From contig CAMDGH010000004.1 in NCBI GenBank assembly GCA_945897755.1, forward strand, positions 1 through 57,196: DNA of 57,196 bases, given 5' to 3'. The position numbers were made by a program, and so were the translations under genes. The notes beneath the pieces were generated by a model. It searched no databases and was not told where the DNA came from. It was given only the letters and a program-made list of their open reading frames with translations. Positions within the stretch are counted from its first letter, which is position 1. Each line of letters begins with the position of its first letter. The DNA comes from Chryseobacterium gleum. Lineage in GTDB: Bacteria; Bacteroidota; Bacteroidia; Flavobacteriales_D; Crocinitomicaceae. Positions 54,918 to 57,196 of the stretch are shown piece by piece.

Positions 54918-54940
54918 TTTTAAGATACTGATTTTAAAAA

Positions 54941-54971
54941 AAAAGAGACGGTAAAAATTCCGCCTCTTTTT
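54941..54971 (-). terminator. Terminator after kbl
   Basis: On the minus strand AAAAGAGGCGG pairs with CCGTCTCTTTT around an 8-base loop (one A-C mismatch in the stem) and is followed by a T run. It lies about 20 bases after the kbl stop and before the VanZ-like start, separating the two units. Confidence 0.85.
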
Positions 54972-54992
54972 AAAAGATATGAATTATTACCC

Positions 54993-56183
54993 TTATTTAA
55001 TTACATTTAATTCTTTTCCTACTTTAATAAAAGCGGCAATTGCTTTATCTAAATCTGCTTGACTGTGTGCGGCTGAAATTTGTGTTCTGATACGCGCAGC
55101 TCCCTTTGCTACTACAGGATAAAAGAATCCAATAGCGTAGACACCTTCTTTTAGCAATAGATCTGCAAATTGTTGAGACAAAGCAGCATCATAAAGCATT
55201 ATTGGTACAATAGGAGAATTCCCTGGTTTAATATCGAATCCAGCTGCAATAATTCTTTCTTTGAAATAAGCTGTATTTTCTTCTAATTGATCTCTTAGTG
55301 AAGTATCAGAACTTAATATGTCAAACACTTTGATAGATGCACCAACAATAGCTGGGGAAAGAGAATTAGAAAATAAATAAGGTCGAGAACGTTGTCTCAG
55401 TATTTCTATGATTTCTTTTTTCCCAGTTGTATATCCTCCCATAGCACCACCAAGTGCCTTTCCTAATGTTCCGGTTATGATATCTACTCGATCCATTACG
55501 TTGTGGTGTTCTGGAACACCACGTCCTGTTTTCCCTATAAATCCCGCTGAGTGACATTCGTCTGTCATTACTAAGGCATTATATTTATCAGCTAAATCAC
55601 ATATTTCATTCATTTTAGCAATGTCTCCATCCATTGAGAAGACTCCGTCGGTAACAATAATTCGAAATCGTTGTTCCTGTGATACGATTAGTTGAGCTTC
55701 TAGATCATTCATGTCTGAATGTTTGTATCGGTATCTCTTTGCTTTGCAGAGTCTTACGCCATCAATTATCGAAGCGTGATTTAATTCATCTGAGATAATT
55801 GCATCTTCTTCTCCAAATAAAGGTTCAAAAACGCCACCATTCGCATCAAAAGCTGCAGCATATAAAATGGTGTCTTCTGTTCCGTAAAACTGAGCAATCT
55901 TATGCTCTAAGGTTTTGTGAATGTCTTGCGTTCCACAGATAAATCGTACAGAGGACATTCCGTATCCGTGAGTATCTAAAGCATCTTTAGCACCTTTAAT
56001 GACTTCCGGATGAGATGAAAGACCTAAGTAATTATTTGCACACATAATGACAACCTCTTCCCCTGATGACACGGTTACTCTTGGGCCTTGAGCTGAGGTG
56101 ATTATTCGTTCTCTTTTAAAAATACCTCCTTCTTCAATTGTCTTTAGCTCTGAAGCTAAAAAATCTTTCATTTTACCGTACAT
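54993..56183 (-). CDS. kbl: Glycine C-acetyltransferase (2-amino-3-ketobutyrate CoA ligase)
   Basis: A 396-residue PLP enzyme of the alpha-oxoamine synthase family, splitting 2-amino-3-ketobutyrate with CoA into glycine and acetyl-CoA during threonine breakdown. The PLP lysine is Lys242 in [26 protein letters not shown] and [14 protein letters not shown] are the other cofactor motifs. Length and the start [13 protein letters not shown] agree with Kbl; the related serine palmitoyltransferase and KAPA synthase remain less likely alternatives. tdh is not adjacent. A -7 motif lies 27 bases upstream of the start, and purM diverges to the right. Confidence 0.92.
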   Translation of the reverse strand: MYGKMKDFLASELKTIEEGGIFKRERIITSAQGPRVTVSSGEEVVIMCANNYLGLSSHPEVIKGAKDALDTHGYGMSSVRFICGTQDIHKTLEHKIAQFYGTEDTILYAAAFDANGGVFEPLFGEEDAIISDELNHASIIDGVRLCKAKRYRYKHSDMNDLEAQLIVSQEQRFRIIVTDGVFSMDGDIAKMNEICDLADKYNALVMTDECHSAGFIGKTGRGVPEHHNVMDRVDIITGTLGKALGGAMGGYTTGKKEIIEILRQRSRPYLFSNSLSPAIVGASIKVFDILSSDTSLRDQLEENTAYFKERIIAAGFDIKPGNSPIVPIMLYDAALSQQFADLLLKEGVYAIGFFYPVVAKGAARIRTQISAAHSQADLDKAIAAFIKVGKELNVIK

Positions 56184-56216
56184 AGCACTTTTTGTTAGTT
56201 GAAATTCAATTTTTTA

Positions 56217-56224
56217 CAAATGTA
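56217..56224 (-). promoter_or_regulatory. Candidate -7 promoter element for kbl
   Basis: On the minus strand TACATTTG is a perfect TAnnTTTG match with a leader of about 29 bases to the ATG at 56183. No clear -33 box. Confidence 0.5.
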
Positions 56225-56325
56225 GTATTTCTTAAAAAACCTTTCTTCATACAATTAATGAATTTATCAATGTTTTTGTATTTATCTATCATCTTATTTC
56301 ACTCATTCTTATTCACTTTTTATTA

Positions 56326-56333
56326 ATTTTGTC
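56326..56333 (+). promoter_or_regulatory. Candidate -7 promoter element for purM
   Basis: TAATTTTG is a perfect TAnnTTTG match, ending 13 bases before the purM ATG, again a very short leader. It diverges from the kbl promoter across about 100 bases. Confidence 0.45.
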
Positions 56334-56346
56334 TTTTTGAATATTT

Positions 56347-57196
56347 ATGTCAGATACTAGGTATAATTTAAGAGGGGTTTCCGCTGGAAAAGAGGATGTT
56401 CACAATGCAATAAAAAATATTGATAAGGGCTTGTTCCCGAATGCGTTTTGTAAAATTGTTCCTGATACATTGACTGGAGATGAAGCTTATTGTATTGTAA
56501 TGCATGCTGATGGTGCTGGTACAAAGTCATCTCTTGCTTACATGTATTGGAAAGAAACAGGTGATTTGTCTGTTTGGAAAGGCATTGCTCAGGACGCTTT
56601 GATTATGAATATCGATGACCTACTTTGTGTTGGTGCTGTTGATCATATACTATTATCTTCTACCATTGGAAGGAATAAAAATTTAGTTCCAGGAGAAGTA
56701 ATTTCTGCAATTATCAATGGAACTGAAGAATTATTAACAGAATTAAGAAATCAAGGGATTGGAATTCAATCCACGGGTGGAGAAACTGCAGACGTAGGAG
56801 ATTTGGTTCGAACATTGATTGTTGATTCAACCGTAGTTTGTAGAATGAAACGAGAAGATGTGATTTCTAACCATACCATTCAACCGGGGGATGTCATCGT
56901 TGGTCTTTCCTCTTTTGGACAAGCAAGCTACGAATCTTCTTACAATGGAGGAATGGGTAGCAATGGATTGACATCTGCAAGACACGATGTGTTTAGTCAT
57001 GAATTAGCTACTAAATATCCTGAAAGTTTTGATGCTGCTGTTCCTGTAGATTTAGTGTACTCAGGATCCTATAAACTGACTGATTCCGTAAAAGACAGCC
57101 CTATAAATGCAGGTCAATTAGTATTGTCACCTACAAGAACTTATGCTCCAATAATCAAAAAAATACTTGACAACCATCGATCAGAAATTCATGGAA
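56347..57196 (+). CDS. purM: Phosphoribosylformylglycinamidine cyclo-ligase, partial (runs off the right edge)
   Basis: The first 283 codons of an AIR synthase, the fifth step of purine synthesis, closing FGAM to aminoimidazole ribotide with ATP. The start reads MSDTRYNLRGVSAGKEDVHN, and the ATP/substrate motifs are HADGAGTKSSLAY, the metal-binding NIDDLLCVGAVD, and STGGETADVGDLV. This long-N-terminus form is the one usual in Bacteroidota. The frame is open to the last base; I estimate about 100 residues are missing, from memory of the family length. The ATG at 56347 is the only plausible start and follows a -7 motif by 13 bases. Confidence 0.9.
   Translation, partial: MSDTRYNLRGVSAGKEDVHNAIKNIDKGLFPNAFCKIVPDTLTGDEAYCIVMHADGAGTKSSLAYMYWKETGDLSVWKGIAQDALIMNIDDLLCVGAVDHILLSSTIGRNKNLVPGEVISAIINGTEELLTELRNQGIGIQSTGGETADVGDLVRTLIVDSTVVCRMKREDVISNHTIQPGDVIVGLSSFGQASYESSYNGGMGSNGLTSARHDVFSHELATKYPESFDAAVPVDLVYSGSYKLTDSVKDSPINAGQLVLSPTRTYAPIIKKILDNHRSEIHG

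Overview
The window is AT-rich (roughly one third G+C by eye) chromosomal DNA from a member of the Bacteroidota, most likely order Flavobacteriales; the family cannot be fixed from sequence alone. The grounds are SprA, the type IX secretion (T9SS) outer-membrane translocon; small proteins with T9SS-type C-terminal sorting domains; a malic enzyme fused to a phosphotransacetylase domain; an atpD-atpC pair apart from the other ATP synthase genes; a short AtpC; the order uppS-bamA-skp-skp; and many upstream TAnnTTTG motifs, the -7 element of the Bacteroidota housekeeping sigma factor. No tRNA, rRNA, CRISPR array, insertion sequence, prophage or integrase is visible. Most of the window is core housekeeping DNA.

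Layout. 1-3.6 kb: a pseudouridine synthase gene between three secreted or outer-membrane proteins of unknown role. 3.6-10.2 kb: methylmalonyl-CoA epimerase, a convergent HAD phosphatase, then a plus-strand run ftsX, DUF3098, uppP, truB, an OmpR-type response regulator, a dCMP deaminase and a C-terminal processing protease. 10.2-11.5 kb: a minus-strand group of a 33-codon small ORF, dgkA, a DivIC/FtsB-like protein and an NTF2-like protein. 11.6-17.3 kb: acyl-CoA thioesterase, kup, prfB, atpD-atpC. 17.4-21.9 kb: the envelope group uppS-bamA-skp-skp, closed by a hairpin. 21.9-27.1 kb: murI-maf, aspS, an M48 lipoprotein protease, a cyclase-family hydrolase and a small unknown protein. 27.1-30.7 kb: a minus-strand surface-polysaccharide group (O-antigen ligase/polymerase, Wzz-like protein, a SUFU-domain protein, a DUF6495-like protein). 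30.8-37.6 kb: M20 dipeptidase, an LEA-like lipoprotein, mtnB, a carboxyltransferase (pccB), a PlsC-like acyltransferase with a coupled secreted protein, and a minimal T9SS-sorting-domain protein. 37.7-53.1 kb: maeB, ruvA, the 7.3-kb sprA, tatA, gatA, an MltD-like transglycosylase and two LPS-type glycosyltransferases. 53.2-57.2 kb: minus-strand SGNH lipoprotein, vanZ-like and kbl, then purM running off the right edge.

Many of these genes serve envelope building: undecaprenyl phosphate synthesis and recycling (uppS, uppP, DgkA-like kinase), peptidoglycan (murI, MltD-like, ftsX, divIC), outer-membrane assembly (bamA, two skp), lipid and LPS synthesis (PlsC-like, GT2, GT9, Wzz/ligase) and export (sprA, tatA). 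The epimerase and the carboxyltransferase both belong to propionyl/methylmalonyl-CoA metabolism but lie 30 kb apart.

I found no convincing new multi-gene system. The best leads are a 33-codon ORF overlapping dgkA, a protein that is almost only a T9SS sorting domain and has a near-ideal promoter, a SUFU-domain gene inside a polysaccharide operon, a prfB that lacks the usual programmed frameshift, and promoter-like motifs very close to start codons.
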